Source of the DNA: an uncultured Clostridia bacterium | Lineage (GTDB): Bacteria; Bacillota; Clostridia; Christensenellales; Aristaeellaceae | Assembly: GCA_937874275.1 (NCBI GenBank) | Contig: CALNAU010000036.1 | Coordinates: 1 to 25,793, forward strand | DNA length: 25,793 nt | Direction of reading: 5' to 3' | Shown: positions 1 through 6,726 of the stretch, piece after piece | Numbering within the stretch: position 1 is the first letter of the stretch | Layout: every line of letters begins with the position of its first letter | Position numbers and translations under genes: made by a program | The notes under the pieces: model-generated | What the model saw: the letters and a program-made list of their open reading frames with translations, nothing else | Told to the model about the DNA's origin: nothing | Databases searched by the model: none

Positions 1-91
1 TGCGCAGCGACGTCGCCAGCTCCGGCGATTGCTTCCTTTGTTCCTCGGGCGCGGACTGCCCGGATAAACCCTTGGGGTCAAATCCATTCAT
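1..91 (-). CDS. Partial unknown protein, N-terminal 30 codons only
   Basis: The beginning of a leftward gene enters the window edge. The ATG lies at 91-89, preceded on the minus strand by a strong ribosome binding site (GGGAGG, seven bases before the start), and the frame stays open for all 30 visible codons. The peptide begins MNGFDPKGLSG and is rich in Q, E, S and P, so it looks like a flexible hydrophilic N-terminus with no signal peptide or membrane segment. I cannot assign a function. It diverges from the fatty-acid operon and has its own extended -10 promoter. Confidence that it is a gene rests on the start signals rather than on homology. Confidence 0.6.
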   Translation of the reverse strand, partial: MNGFDPKGLSGQSAPEEQRKQSPELATSLR

Positions 92-147
92 GGAGATTCC
101 TCCCTTGTACACAAAGATGTGGATGGCCCCAATCAGGGGATGGGAAG

Positions 148-156
148 ATTATACCA
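148..156 (-). promoter_or_regulatory. Extended -10 promoter of the leftward unknown gene
   Basis: On the minus strand TGG-TATAAT is read here (plus strand ATTATACCA), which is a TGn extended -10 with a perfect TATAAT. No good -35 lies 17 bases upstream. The leader of about 50 bases before the ATG at 91 contains a small CCCC-TGATT-GGGG hairpin. The promoter is back to back with the fabT promoter. Confidence 0.55.
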
Positions 157-177
157 TACCGGGTGTTCGTCGCGCAG

Positions 178-206
178 TTGACAAATCCGCCGGGCGGGGG
201 TATGAT
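178..206 (+). promoter_or_regulatory. Sigma-A-type promoter of the fatty-acid operon
   Basis: A perfect -35 TTGACA (178-183) and TATGAT -10 (201-206) are separated by exactly 17 bases. The predicted start site, near 213, lies at the edge of the inverted repeat at 214-228, so a bound repressor would block initiation. This is the strongest promoter match before the fab genes and should drive fabT and everything coupled to it. Confidence 0.85.
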
Positions 207-213
207 GCCATTC

Positions 214-228
214 GTTAGGCGAACTAAC
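214..228 (+). promoter_or_regulatory. Putative FabT operator, copy 1
   Basis: An inverted repeat GTTAG-GCGAA-CTAAC overlaps the predicted transcription start, and the right arm continues as CTAACTAATTAA. The same TTAG-N5-CTAACTAA pattern recurs before acpP at 1749-1765. A palindrome at the start site of a MarR-regulator gene fits negative autoregulation; assignment to this regulator is inferred. Confidence 0.6.
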
Positions 229-269
229 TAATTAACCGGTGAGCGGGCACCGGAAAGCGAGGGGTAGGC

Positions 270-743
270 ATGGACGAGTTTGGCAAGGCGCTCAACGACC
301 TGCTGGTCAATACCTTCAACAGCATCCTGCGCCTGGAAGAGGAGATGCTGCACCGCATCAGCGCCGACAAGCTGAGCATCAACGAGATGCACATGCTGGA
401 GGCCGTGCACCGCCAGGGCGGCGAGGGCCGAAGCATCACCGATTTGGCCCGGGACCTGTCCATCACATTGCCCTCGGTCACCGCGTCCATTAATAAGCTG
501 GCGCGCAAGGGTTTTGTCATCAAGGGGCGCAGCGAACAGGATGGCCGCATGGTCATCGTGCGGCTGAGCGAGGAAGGCCGCCGCGCGGAAGCGGTGCATC
601 GGTTCTTTCACCGGCAGATGGTGAACCGCTCCATCGAGGGGCTCACCCCGGTGCAGAAGGACGCGCTGCTGTCCGGGCTGCACAACCTGCTGGCCTTCTT
701 CCGCAGTCAGGAAGAGGCGCTGGCCCAGGAGAAAAAGCATTGA
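270..743 (+). CDS. fabT: MarR-family regulator of fatty-acid synthesis (FabT-like)
   Basis: A 157-residue winged-helix repressor of the MarR family, expected to bind DNA as a dimer and repress the fatty-acid genes when acyl-ACP is plentiful, as FabT does in streptococci. The recognition region runs from about residue 54 to 80 (SITDLARDLSITLPSVTASI), followed by the wing motif DGR at 91-93 typical of MarR proteins. Long N- and C-terminal helices would form the dimer interface. The ATG at 270 follows a GCGAGGGG ribosome binding site. It is the first gene of the operon and overlaps the fabH start by four bases. Family membership is clear from sequence. The FabT role rests on being first in a complete fab operon and on the paired operators. 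Confidence 0.85.
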   Translation: MDEFGKALNDLLVNTFNSILRLEEEMLHRISADKLSINEMHMLEAVHRQGGEGRSITDLARDLSITLPSVTASINKLARKGFVIKGRSEQDGRMVIVRLSEEGRRAEAVHRFFHRQMVNRSIEGLTPVQKDALLSGLHNLLAFFRSQEEALAQEKKH

Positions 744-1744
744 GGATACTTGGCATTGGCCGGGCACTGCCCGCGCAGGCCGTCAGCAACGCGCAGCTGG
801 AGCAGCTGCTAGATACCAGCGACGAGTGGATTCGCACCCGCACCGGCATTCGGGAGCGGCGCATCATGCGGGAGGAGACCGTGACCGGTCTGGCGTTGGG
901 CGCGGCCCGCGAAGCGTTGGCGGATGCCGGGCTGCACGGGCGGGACCTGGATATGATTATCGCCACCACGGCGCTGGGGGATGACCTGTTTCCCTCCATC
1001 GCGTGCCTGGTGCAGCAGGAATTGGAGGCGGATTGCCCCTGCGTGGATTTGCACGCCGCCTGCACGGGCTTCATCTACGCGCTGGATACGGCCGATGCCT
1101 ACATCAAGAGCGGCAAGGCTAGGAACGTGCTGATTATCAGCGCGGAAGGCCTTTCCCGCGTCAGCGACTGGACCGATCGCGGCACCTGCGTGCTGTTTGG
1201 CGACGGTGCCGGCGCCGCCGTGGTGGGCCTGGGCGAGGGGCTGCTGAGCATCCGCCTGGCGGCGCAGACCGGGCGGGCGCTGCTGTACAGCGCGGCCCCG
1301 GCGCAGTCCTGTCCCTTCACCCCGCAAAACGGGGACGGCGCCTGGGGCATCCGCATGCAGGGGCAGGAGGTGTTCCGCTTCGCGGTGTCCTCGTCCGCGC
1401 GGGATTTGCAGGCAGCGGCCGACATGGCCGGGCTGAGCATTGCGGATGCCGACTGGGTGCTGCTGCACCAGGCCAATATGCGTATCCTGCAATCGGTACG
1501 TCAGCGGCTGGGCATTGACGCGGCGCGCATGCCCACCAACATCCACCGCTTGGGCAATACCTCGTCGGCCAGCGTGCCCATGCTGCTGTACGACCTGTAT
1601 CACAGCGGGCTGCTTCAGCCCGGGCATATCCTTGCCCTCAGCGCCTTTGGCGCGGGCATGACCAGCGGCGCCTGCCTGATTCGTTGGGACAAGCCCGCGC
1701 CGCTTAACCTCAGGGCCCCCGCGGAAACGCTTTTTTTCGCTTAA
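740..1744 (+). CDS. fabH: 3-oxoacyl-ACP synthase III (KAS III)
   Basis: This enzyme starts fatty-acid chains by condensing an acyl-CoA primer with malonyl-ACP in the cytoplasm. The 334-residue product has the full KAS III triad: Cys108 in HAACTGF, His243 in LLHQANMRI and Asn273 in HRLGNTSSAS, plus the early SDEWIRTRTGIRERR segment typical of FabH. The start is TTG at 740, eight bases after AGGAG, and overlaps the fabT stop, which suggests translational coupling. A C-terminal tail of about 15 residues past the conserved CLIRW end is slightly longer than usual. Its last codons include a run of seven T residues before the stop, which does not follow a convincing hairpin. Confidence 0.95.
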   Translation: MRILGIGRALPAQAVSNAQLEQLLDTSDEWIRTRTGIRERRIMREETVTGLALGAAREALADAGLHGRDLDMIIATTALGDDLFPSIACLVQQELEADCPCVDLHAACTGFIYALDTADAYIKSGKARNVLIISAEGLSRVSDWTDRGTCVLFGDGAGAAVVGLGEGLLSIRLAAQTGRALLYSAAPAQSCPFTPQNGDGAWGIRMQGQEVFRFAVSSSARDLQAAADMAGLSIADADWVLLHQANMRILQSVRQRLGIDAARMPTNIHRLGNTSSASVPMLLYDLYHSGLLQPGHILALSAFGAGMTSGACLIRWDKPAPLNLRAPAETLFFA

Positions 1745-1748
1745 TTAC

Positions 1749-1765
1749 TTAGAAAGACTAACTAA
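1749..1765 (+). promoter_or_regulatory. Putative FabT operator, copy 2, before acpP
   Basis: The sequence TTAG-AAAGA-CTAACTAA matches the operator at 215-231 in both arms, in the five-base spacing and in the repeated CTAA. It lies between the fabH stop and the acpP ribosome binding site. No convincing promoter was found immediately upstream (only an AT-rich TTAATT at 1741-1746), so it could act on a weak internal promoter or as a roadblock to readthrough. Confidence 0.55.
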
Positions 1766-1786
1766 CAAAAACGGGAGGACATATCC

Positions 1787-2011
1787 ATGGACGCATTTAG
1801 CAAGATTGCCACTGCTCTGGCCGAGCGCGCAGGTTCCGCAGCCGATGCCATTACCCCCGATACCAAGTTTCAGGAACTGTCGCTGGACAGCCTGGACGTG
1901 GCTGAACTAATCATGGATCTGGAGGACACATTCTCCGTCACCATCGACATGAGCACACTGGATGGCACCGTGGGCAGCCTGGTGCGCCAGGTGGAAGAGG
2001 CGGGAAAATGA
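1787..2011 (+). CDS. acpP: Acyl carrier protein
   Basis: A small acidic protein of 74 residues that carries growing acyl chains on a phosphopantetheine arm. The attachment serine is Ser35 in the classic LSLDSLDVAE motif, and the protein has the usual acidic helices around it (ELIMDLEDTF). The ATG at 1787 follows GGGAGGA. The stop overlaps the fabK start as ATGA. Length is typical for AcpP. Being preceded by its own operator-like repeat suggests that its expression, and that of downstream genes, is tuned separately from fabT-fabH. Confidence 0.95.
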   Translation: MDAFSKIATALAERAGSAADAITPDTKFQELSLDSLDVAELIMDLEDTFSVTIDMSTLDGTVGSLVRQVEEAGK

Positions 2012-2955
2012 TCCATACGCGGCTCACCGAGCTGTTGGGCATCCGGTACCCCATCTTCCAGGGCGGCATGGCCTGGGTATCGGATGCCCACCTGGCCGCC
2101 GCCGTATCCAACGCCGGGGGCATGGGCATCATCTCCGCCATGAACGCGCCGCCGGACTATCTGCGCGAGCAGATTGCCCTGTGCCGCACGATGACCGACA
2201 AGCCCTTTGGCGTCAACATCATGCTGATGAGTCCTCATGTGGAGCAAACCGCGCAGGTGGTGGCGCAGGAGCGTGTGCCCGTGGTGACCACCGGGGCGGG
2301 TCTGCCCAGCAGGTTCATGCCCGCGTGGCTGGCGGCAGACATCCGGGTGGTGCCGGTGATTCCCTCGGTGGCCATTGCCCGGCGCGTGGCGCGGGAGGGG
2401 GCCTGTGCCGTGGTGGCGGAGGGGTGCGAGGCGGGGGGCCATATCGGCGAGCTGACCACGATGACCTTGGTGCCCCAAATTGTGGATGCGGTGGACATCC
2501 CCGTGCTGGCGGCTGGCGGTATTGCCGACGGGCGCGGCGTGGCGGCGGCGCTGATGCTGGGGGCGCAGGGCGTGCAGTGCGGCACGCGCTTCCTGGCGGC
2601 GACGGAGTGCACCATCCCTGATTGCTACAAGGATTATGTGGTCGCCGCGCGGGACATCGATACCGTGGTGACAGGACGCAGGCTGGGGCACCCCGTGCGC
2701 GCGCTGAAAAACAGCTACATGCGCGAGTTTGCCCGCCGCGAGGCCGATACAGCCATCAGCAATGAGGAGCTGGAGCAGTTTGGCACAGGCGCTCTGTGGC
2801 GTGCGGCCAGGCAGGGCGACATGGAGACCGGCTGCGTCATGGCAGGTCAGGCGGCAGCCCTGGTCAAGGAAAAGCTGCCCGCCCGGGATATTGTGGAAGG
2901 CATGTTCAAGGAAGCAGAGCAGCTGTTGAAGGGAGCCGGCCAGTGGGTCGTTTAG
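2008..2955 (+). CDS. fabK: Enoyl-ACP reductase II (FMN-dependent)
   Basis: FabK reduces the trans-2-enoyl-ACP double bond in the last step of each elongation cycle, using FMN and NAD(P)H. It is a TIM-barrel flavoprotein unrelated to FabI and known to resist triclosan. The 315-residue product starts LTELLGIRYPIFQGGMAW, has His145 in EAGGHIGE (the position of the catalytic histidine in streptococcal FabK), and the phosphate-binding segment LAAGGIADGRGVAAAL at 168-182, followed by GAQGVQCGTRF. It is coupled to acpP by a four-base overlap and overlaps the fabD start. No other enoyl reductase is present in the window. Confidence 0.95.
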   Translation: MIHTRLTELLGIRYPIFQGGMAWVSDAHLAAAVSNAGGMGIISAMNAPPDYLREQIALCRTMTDKPFGVNIMLMSPHVEQTAQVVAQERVPVVTTGAGLPSRFMPAWLAADIRVVPVIPSVAIARRVAREGACAVVAEGCEAGGHIGELTTMTLVPQIVDAVDIPVLAAGGIADGRGVAAALMLGAQGVQCGTRFLAATECTIPDCYKDYVVAARDIDTVVTGRRLGHPVRALKNSYMREFARREADTAISNEELEQFGTGALWRAARQGDMETGCVMAGQAAALVKEKLPARDIVEGMFKEAEQLLKGAGQWVV

Positions 2956-3860
2956 CGTTTGTCTTTTCCGGGCAGGGCGCCCAGACCACTGGCATGGGCC
3001 GCGCGCTGTACGAGGGGTCGCCCGCCGCGCGAAAAACATTGGACGCGCTGGACGCGCTGCACCCCAGCCTGCTCAAGCTGTGCTTTGAAGGGCCCGATGA
3101 GGTGCTGGTGCAGACACGCCATGCCCAGCCGGCGCTGCTGGCCGTGGGGCTGGCGGCAGCCGCCGCTGCGCGTGATGCCGGGTTGACGCCCGACTGCTGC
3201 GCCGGCTTCTCACTGGGTGAATGGACGGCGGCCACCTACAGCGGTCTGATGTCCCCCGGCCGCGCGCTGCCGCTGGTGGCACGCCGAGGGCAGTGGATGC
3301 AGGACTGTGGTGAGCATAACCCGGGCGGCATGGCTGCCGTGCTGCGTCTGGACGAGCAAAAGGTGGAAGCCCTGTGCGCGGAACACCCCGGCGTGTGGCC
3401 TGCCAATTACAACGCCCCAGGCCAGATTGTGGTATCGGGTGCGTTGGCAGCGCTGGCGGACTTTGAGCGAGCGCTGCCCGACGCCGGTGGCCGGGCCATG
3501 CGCCTGAAGGTAAGCGGCGCCTTTCACAGCCCCCTAATGCAAGGCGCGGCGGACCATCTGGCTGACGCACTGGCACAGGAGGAGTTGAAGGAGCCGAAAT
3601 GTCCCCTCTACAGCAATGTGACCGCCCGGCCATATGGCGCGGGCGATGCCCGTGAGCTGCTGGCCCGGCAAGTGGCCAGCCCCGTGCGCTGGGAGGAGAC
3701 GGTGCGCGCTATGGCTGATGCCGGCGTGGATCGCTTTCTGGAACTTGGCCCCGGCAATGTGCTGTGCGGGCTGATTGGCAGAATTGTACCGGACGCGCGC
3801 TGCGCCCGGGCGGATACCCCCGAGGCCTTGCAGGAGGCCGTGACAAGTTTGGGAGCGTGA
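2943..3860 (+). CDS. fabD: Malonyl-CoA:ACP transacylase
   Basis: FabD moves malonyl groups from CoA to ACP to supply two-carbon units. The start is GTG at 2943, seven bases after AAGGGAG and inside the end of fabK; the open frame extends further upstream but that part reads as a shadow of fabK. The product is 305 residues. It opens with LAFVFSGQGAQ, has the nucleophile Ser90 in GFSLGE (most homologues have GHSLGE, so a His-to-Phe change sits next to the serine), His195 in SGAFHSPLM, and the C-terminal ELGPGNVL motif. The stop is two bases before fabG. Confidence 0.93.
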   Translation: MGRLAFVFSGQGAQTTGMGRALYEGSPAARKTLDALDALHPSLLKLCFEGPDEVLVQTRHAQPALLAVGLAAAAAARDAGLTPDCCAGFSLGEWTAATYSGLMSPGRALPLVARRGQWMQDCGEHNPGGMAAVLRLDEQKVEALCAEHPGVWPANYNAPGQIVVSGALAALADFERALPDAGGRAMRLKVSGAFHSPLMQGAADHLADALAQEELKEPKCPLYSNVTARPYGAGDARELLARQVASPVRWEETVRAMADAGVDRFLELGPGNVLCGLIGRIVPDARCARADTPEALQEAVTSLGA

Positions 3861-3862
3861 GC

Positions 3863-4606
3863 ATGAGCAATACGGAGCGCACGGCGCTGATTTCGGGCGG
3901 TTCGCGCGGCATTGGCCGCGAAATTGCCCTCAAACTGGCGGAGCAGGCCGGCAAAATTGCCATCCTGTACGCCGGGCGTGAGGACGCGGCGCTTGAAACG
4001 GTGCGCCTGCTGGAAAAAAAGGGCGTCCGGGCGCTGGCCATTCAGTGCGATGTGGCCGATGCCGCGCAGGTGGATGCTGCCGTCAAGCAGGTGAAGGCCG
4101 AGCTTGGCCCCATCCACATCCTGGTCAACAACGCGGGCATCACCCGCGATGGCCTGGCGTTGATGATGAAGTCGGAGGACTTTGACCGCGTGGTGCGGGT
4201 CAACCTGAACGGTGCGTTTCACCTGATTCGTGCCTGCTGCGGCGACCTGATGCGCGCCAAGCCCGGCCGCATCGTCAACATCACCTCGGTCTCGGGCATG
4301 ATGGGCAACCCCGGTCAGGCCAACTACGCTTCGGCCAAGGCCGGGCTGGTGGGGCTGACCAAGACGATCGCGCGCGAGCTGGCCAGCCGCCAGGTCACCT
4401 GCAACGCCGTGGCCCCGGGCTATATCGACACCGACATGGTGCATGCGATGGACCCCGCCACGTTGGAGGCCGCGCTGCAAAGCGTGCCCGTCAAGCGCCT
4501 GGGACAGGCTGGCGAAGTGGCCGAGGCGGTCGCCTATCTGTGTTCCCCCGGTGCGGGGTATGTCACCGGCAGCGTCCTTCAGGTGGACGGCGGCCTGTAC
4601 ATGTGA
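3863..4606 (+). CDS. fabG: 3-oxoacyl-ACP reductase
   Basis: This short-chain dehydrogenase reduces 3-ketoacyl-ACP with NADPH. With the ATG at 3863, seven bases after GGGAG, the protein is 247 residues, the normal FabG length. The nucleotide-binding motif GGSRGIG is at 12-18, NNAG at 89-92, and the catalytic Ser142, Tyr155 and Lys159 sit in ITSVSG and YASAK. The C-terminus YVTGSVLQVDGGLYM is the usual FabG ending. A longer upstream reading exists in frame but overlaps fabD and lacks a better ribosome binding site. Confidence 0.95.
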   Translation: MSNTERTALISGGSRGIGREIALKLAEQAGKIAILYAGREDAALETVRLLEKKGVRALAIQCDVADAAQVDAAVKQVKAELGPIHILVNNAGITRDGLALMMKSEDFDRVVRVNLNGAFHLIRACCGDLMRAKPGRIVNITSVSGMMGNPGQANYASAKAGLVGLTKTIARELASRQVTCNAVAPGYIDTDMVHAMDPATLEAALQSVPVKRLGQAGEVAEAVAYLCSPGAGYVTGSVLQVDGGLYM

Positions 4607-4614
4607 GGATAGAA

Positions 4615-5847
4615 ATGAAACGAGTAGCAGTAACCGGCATTGGCATCATATCGCCCATCGGGCAAAGCACGCAGGATTTCTGGCAGGCACTGCTGCGGGG
4701 CGACTGCGGCATCGGCCCGCTGACCCGCTTTGACGTATCGGCCTATAAGGTAAAGCTTGCGGCCGAGGTGAAGGATTTTGACCCCACCAAGCACGGCATG
4801 GAGGCGGCGGAAGCCCGGCGTATGGACTTGTTTGCCCAGTACGCCATGGCGGCGGCCAACCAGGCGATGGAGGACAGCGGCCTCATGGGCACCGTACCCG
4901 CCGAGCGCCTGGCCGTCAACGTGTCCAGCGGCATCGGCGGCATCGAGACGTTCTTCCGCGAGTCGGAAAAGCTGCTCACCCGCGGGCCAGGCCGCGTGTC
5001 GCCACTGTGCATACCCATGATGATTGGCAACATGGCGGCGGGCAACATCGCCATCCGCTATGGGGCCAAGGGTCCCTGCGTACCGGTGGTCACGGCGTGC
5101 GCCACCTCCACCCATGCCATTGGCGAGGCCTACCGCCTGATTCGCCACGGATACGCGGACGCGGCCATCGCGGGCGGCAGCGAAGCCTCGGTGAACCCCA
5201 TCGCCATCGCCGGGTTTACCAACTGCATGGCGCTGTCTGAGCAACCGGACCCCATGCGCGCCAGCCTGCCCTTTGACGCGCGGCGCGCCGGCTTTGTGCT
5301 GGGCGAGGGGGCCGCGGTGGTGGTGCTGGAGGAGTACGAGCACGCCCGCGCCCGCGGCGCGCACATCTATGCCGAGGTGGCGGGCTACGGCGCCACCTGC
5401 GATGCCTTCCACATCACGGCGCCCGATCCCGAGGGCATGAGCGCCGCCCGCGCCATTCAGCTGGCGCTGGAGGAGGCGGGCGATGACGGCAGCCAACCAC
5501 TGTACATCAACGCCCACGGCACCGGCACCCCCCTGAATGACAAGACCGAAACCTTGGCCATCAAGCACGCCCTAGGAGAGGCGCGCGCGCGGCGTACGCC
5601 GGTCAGCTCCATCAAGGGGGCGACGGGGCATATGCTGGGCGCGGCCGGCGGCGCGGAGGGCGTGGCCACCATGCTGGCGCTGGAGGCGGGCATGCTGCCC
5701 CCCACCATCCACCTGGATGAGCCCGACCCCGAATGCGACCTGGACTATGTGCCCCACACGGCGCGGGCATACCAGGCGCAGCTTGCGCTTTCCACCTCGC
5801 TGGGCTTTGGCGGGCATAATGGCGTGCTGGCCTTCCGGAGGGTGTGA
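4615..5847 (+). CDS. fabF: 3-oxoacyl-ACP synthase II (KAS II)
   Basis: FabF performs the elongating Claisen condensation between acyl-ACP and malonyl-ACP. The 410-residue product carries the KAS I/II triad Cys162 (TACATSTHAIG), His301 (NAHGTGTP) and His339 (KGATGHMLGAAG) and begins with the standard RVAVTGIGIISPIG. The ATG at 4615 follows GAGGA by six bases; in-frame sequence upstream lies within fabG. No fabB-like second synthase is seen, and no gene for introducing double bonds was recognised, so the route to unsaturated fatty acids is not visible here. Confidence 0.95.
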   Translation: MKRVAVTGIGIISPIGQSTQDFWQALLRGDCGIGPLTRFDVSAYKVKLAAEVKDFDPTKHGMEAAEARRMDLFAQYAMAAANQAMEDSGLMGTVPAERLAVNVSSGIGGIETFFRESEKLLTRGPGRVSPLCIPMMIGNMAAGNIAIRYGAKGPCVPVVTACATSTHAIGEAYRLIRHGYADAAIAGGSEASVNPIAIAGFTNCMALSEQPDPMRASLPFDARRAGFVLGEGAAVVVLEEYEHARARGAHIYAEVAGYGATCDAFHITAPDPEGMSAARAIQLALEEAGDDGSQPLYINAHGTGTPLNDKTETLAIKHALGEARARRTPVSSIKGATGHMLGAAGGAEGVATMLALEAGMLPPTIHLDEPDPECDLDYVPHTARAYQAQLALSTSLGFGGHNGVLAFRRV

Positions 5848-6281
5848 TGGATGTAAAACCGCTGCGCGAAATTTTGCGCCTGTTTGAGAAAAGCGGCCTG
5901 CAGAGCCTGGAGGTGCGCCAGGGGGAGGACTATGTGCGCCTGAGTCGGCCCGAGGTTGACCGCCCGGCACAGCCCGCGCCCGTTAAGCCGCTGCCACTGG
6001 TGGAGGCCGCGCCCGACATGCCGGACGCGGGGCCCGACTTTAACCACATCATCGAGGTCAAGTCCCCGGTGGTGGGCGTGTATTACGAGGCCGCCGAGCC
6101 CGGCGGCAAGCCCTTTGTGCAGCCGGGCGACAGCGTCCGGCAGGGCGATGTGCTGTGCCTGGTGGAGGTCATGAAACAGGTGACCGAGGTGACTGCCCCG
6201 CAGGACGCGCGGGTGGCCGACGTCTGTGTGCAAAACGGCAGCGTGGTCGAGTTTGGCCAGACGCTGATCAAACTATATTGA
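5847..6281 (+). CDS. accB: Biotin carboxyl carrier protein of acetyl-CoA carboxylase
   Basis: AccB carries biotin between the carboxylase (AccC) and carboxyltransferase (AccD/AccA) sites. The 144-residue protein has an N-terminal segment (VKPLREILRLFEKSGL), a linker rich in Pro and Ala at about 36-60, and a C-terminal biotinyl domain. The biotin-accepting residue should be Lys110 in VEVMKQ; most carriers read EAMKLM, so the flanking residues are unusual. A thumb-like insertion typical of bacterial BCCP is visible after SPVVGVYY. I chose the ATG at 5847, five bases after GGAGG, over the GTG at 5844 because the spacing is better. It overlaps the fabF stop by one base. Confidence 0.92.
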   Translation: MDVKPLREILRLFEKSGLQSLEVRQGEDYVRLSRPEVDRPAQPAPVKPLPLVEAAPDMPDAGPDFNHIIEVKSPVVGVYYEAAEPGGKPFVQPGDSVRQGDVLCLVEVMKQVTEVTAPQDARVADVCVQNGSVVEFGQTLIKLY

Positions 6282-6298
6282 CGGATATTCGAGGAGCC

Positions 6299-6724
6299 AT
6301 GAATCAGCAAGACATCATGCAATACATGCCCCACCGCCCGCCCATGCTGCTGCTGCACGAAGTGCGGCTGGCAGGAGAGGGGGAGGCCACGGGCGCCTAC
6401 CATGTGCGGGGCGACGAGGAATTTTTGAAGGGACACTTCCCCGGCAACCCGGTTGTGCCCGGCGTGATGCTGTGCGAAATGATTGCCCAGACGGCCGGTA
6501 TTCTGGTGAAAGACGAGCTGCAGAAGGGCCGCACGCCGCTGTTTGTGGGCATTGAGGGCGTGCGATTCCGCCGGATGGTCAAGCCCGGTGACACCGTGCA
6601 CACCGCCTGCAGCCTGCTGCGCCAGGCGGGCAGCCTGATTCGCATCCAGGGTGAAGCCACCGTGGAGGGCGAGTTGTGCTGCAAGGGGGAGTTTTTGCTG
6701 ATGCTCACCCAGGCGGAAGCATAG
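6299..6724 (+). CDS. fabZ: 3-hydroxyacyl-ACP dehydratase
   Basis: FabZ removes water from 3-hydroxyacyl-ACP to give the trans-2-enoyl intermediate for FabK. The 141-residue hotdog-fold protein has the catalytic pair His46 and Glu60 within GHFPGNPVVPGVMLCE, preceded by MPHRPPMLLLHE. The ATG at 6299 follows GAGGAG closely. The open frame reaches upstream into accB, but that extension reads as a shadow of accB. Lying between accB and accC is the standard arrangement in streptococcal and clostridial fab clusters. Confidence 0.94.
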   Translation: MNQQDIMQYMPHRPPMLLLHEVRLAGEGEATGAYHVRGDEEFLKGHFPGNPVVPGVMLCEMIAQTAGILVKDELQKGRTPLFVGIEGVRFRRMVKPGDTVHTACSLLRQAGSLIRIQGEATVEGELCCKGEFLLMLTQAEA

Positions 6725-6726
6725 GC

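Noticed and set aside
228..767. Long open frames on the strand opposite the high-GC genes, for example opposite fabT, fabH, fabK, fabF and accC
   Set aside because: They mirror real genes, lack ribosome binding sites and give proteins with no recognisable motifs; they are expected in GC-rich DNA.
1721..1745. GCG-GAAA-CGC followed by seven T residues at the end of fabH, as an attenuator before acpP
   Set aside because: The stem is only three base pairs and the sequence is coding; too weak to call a terminator.
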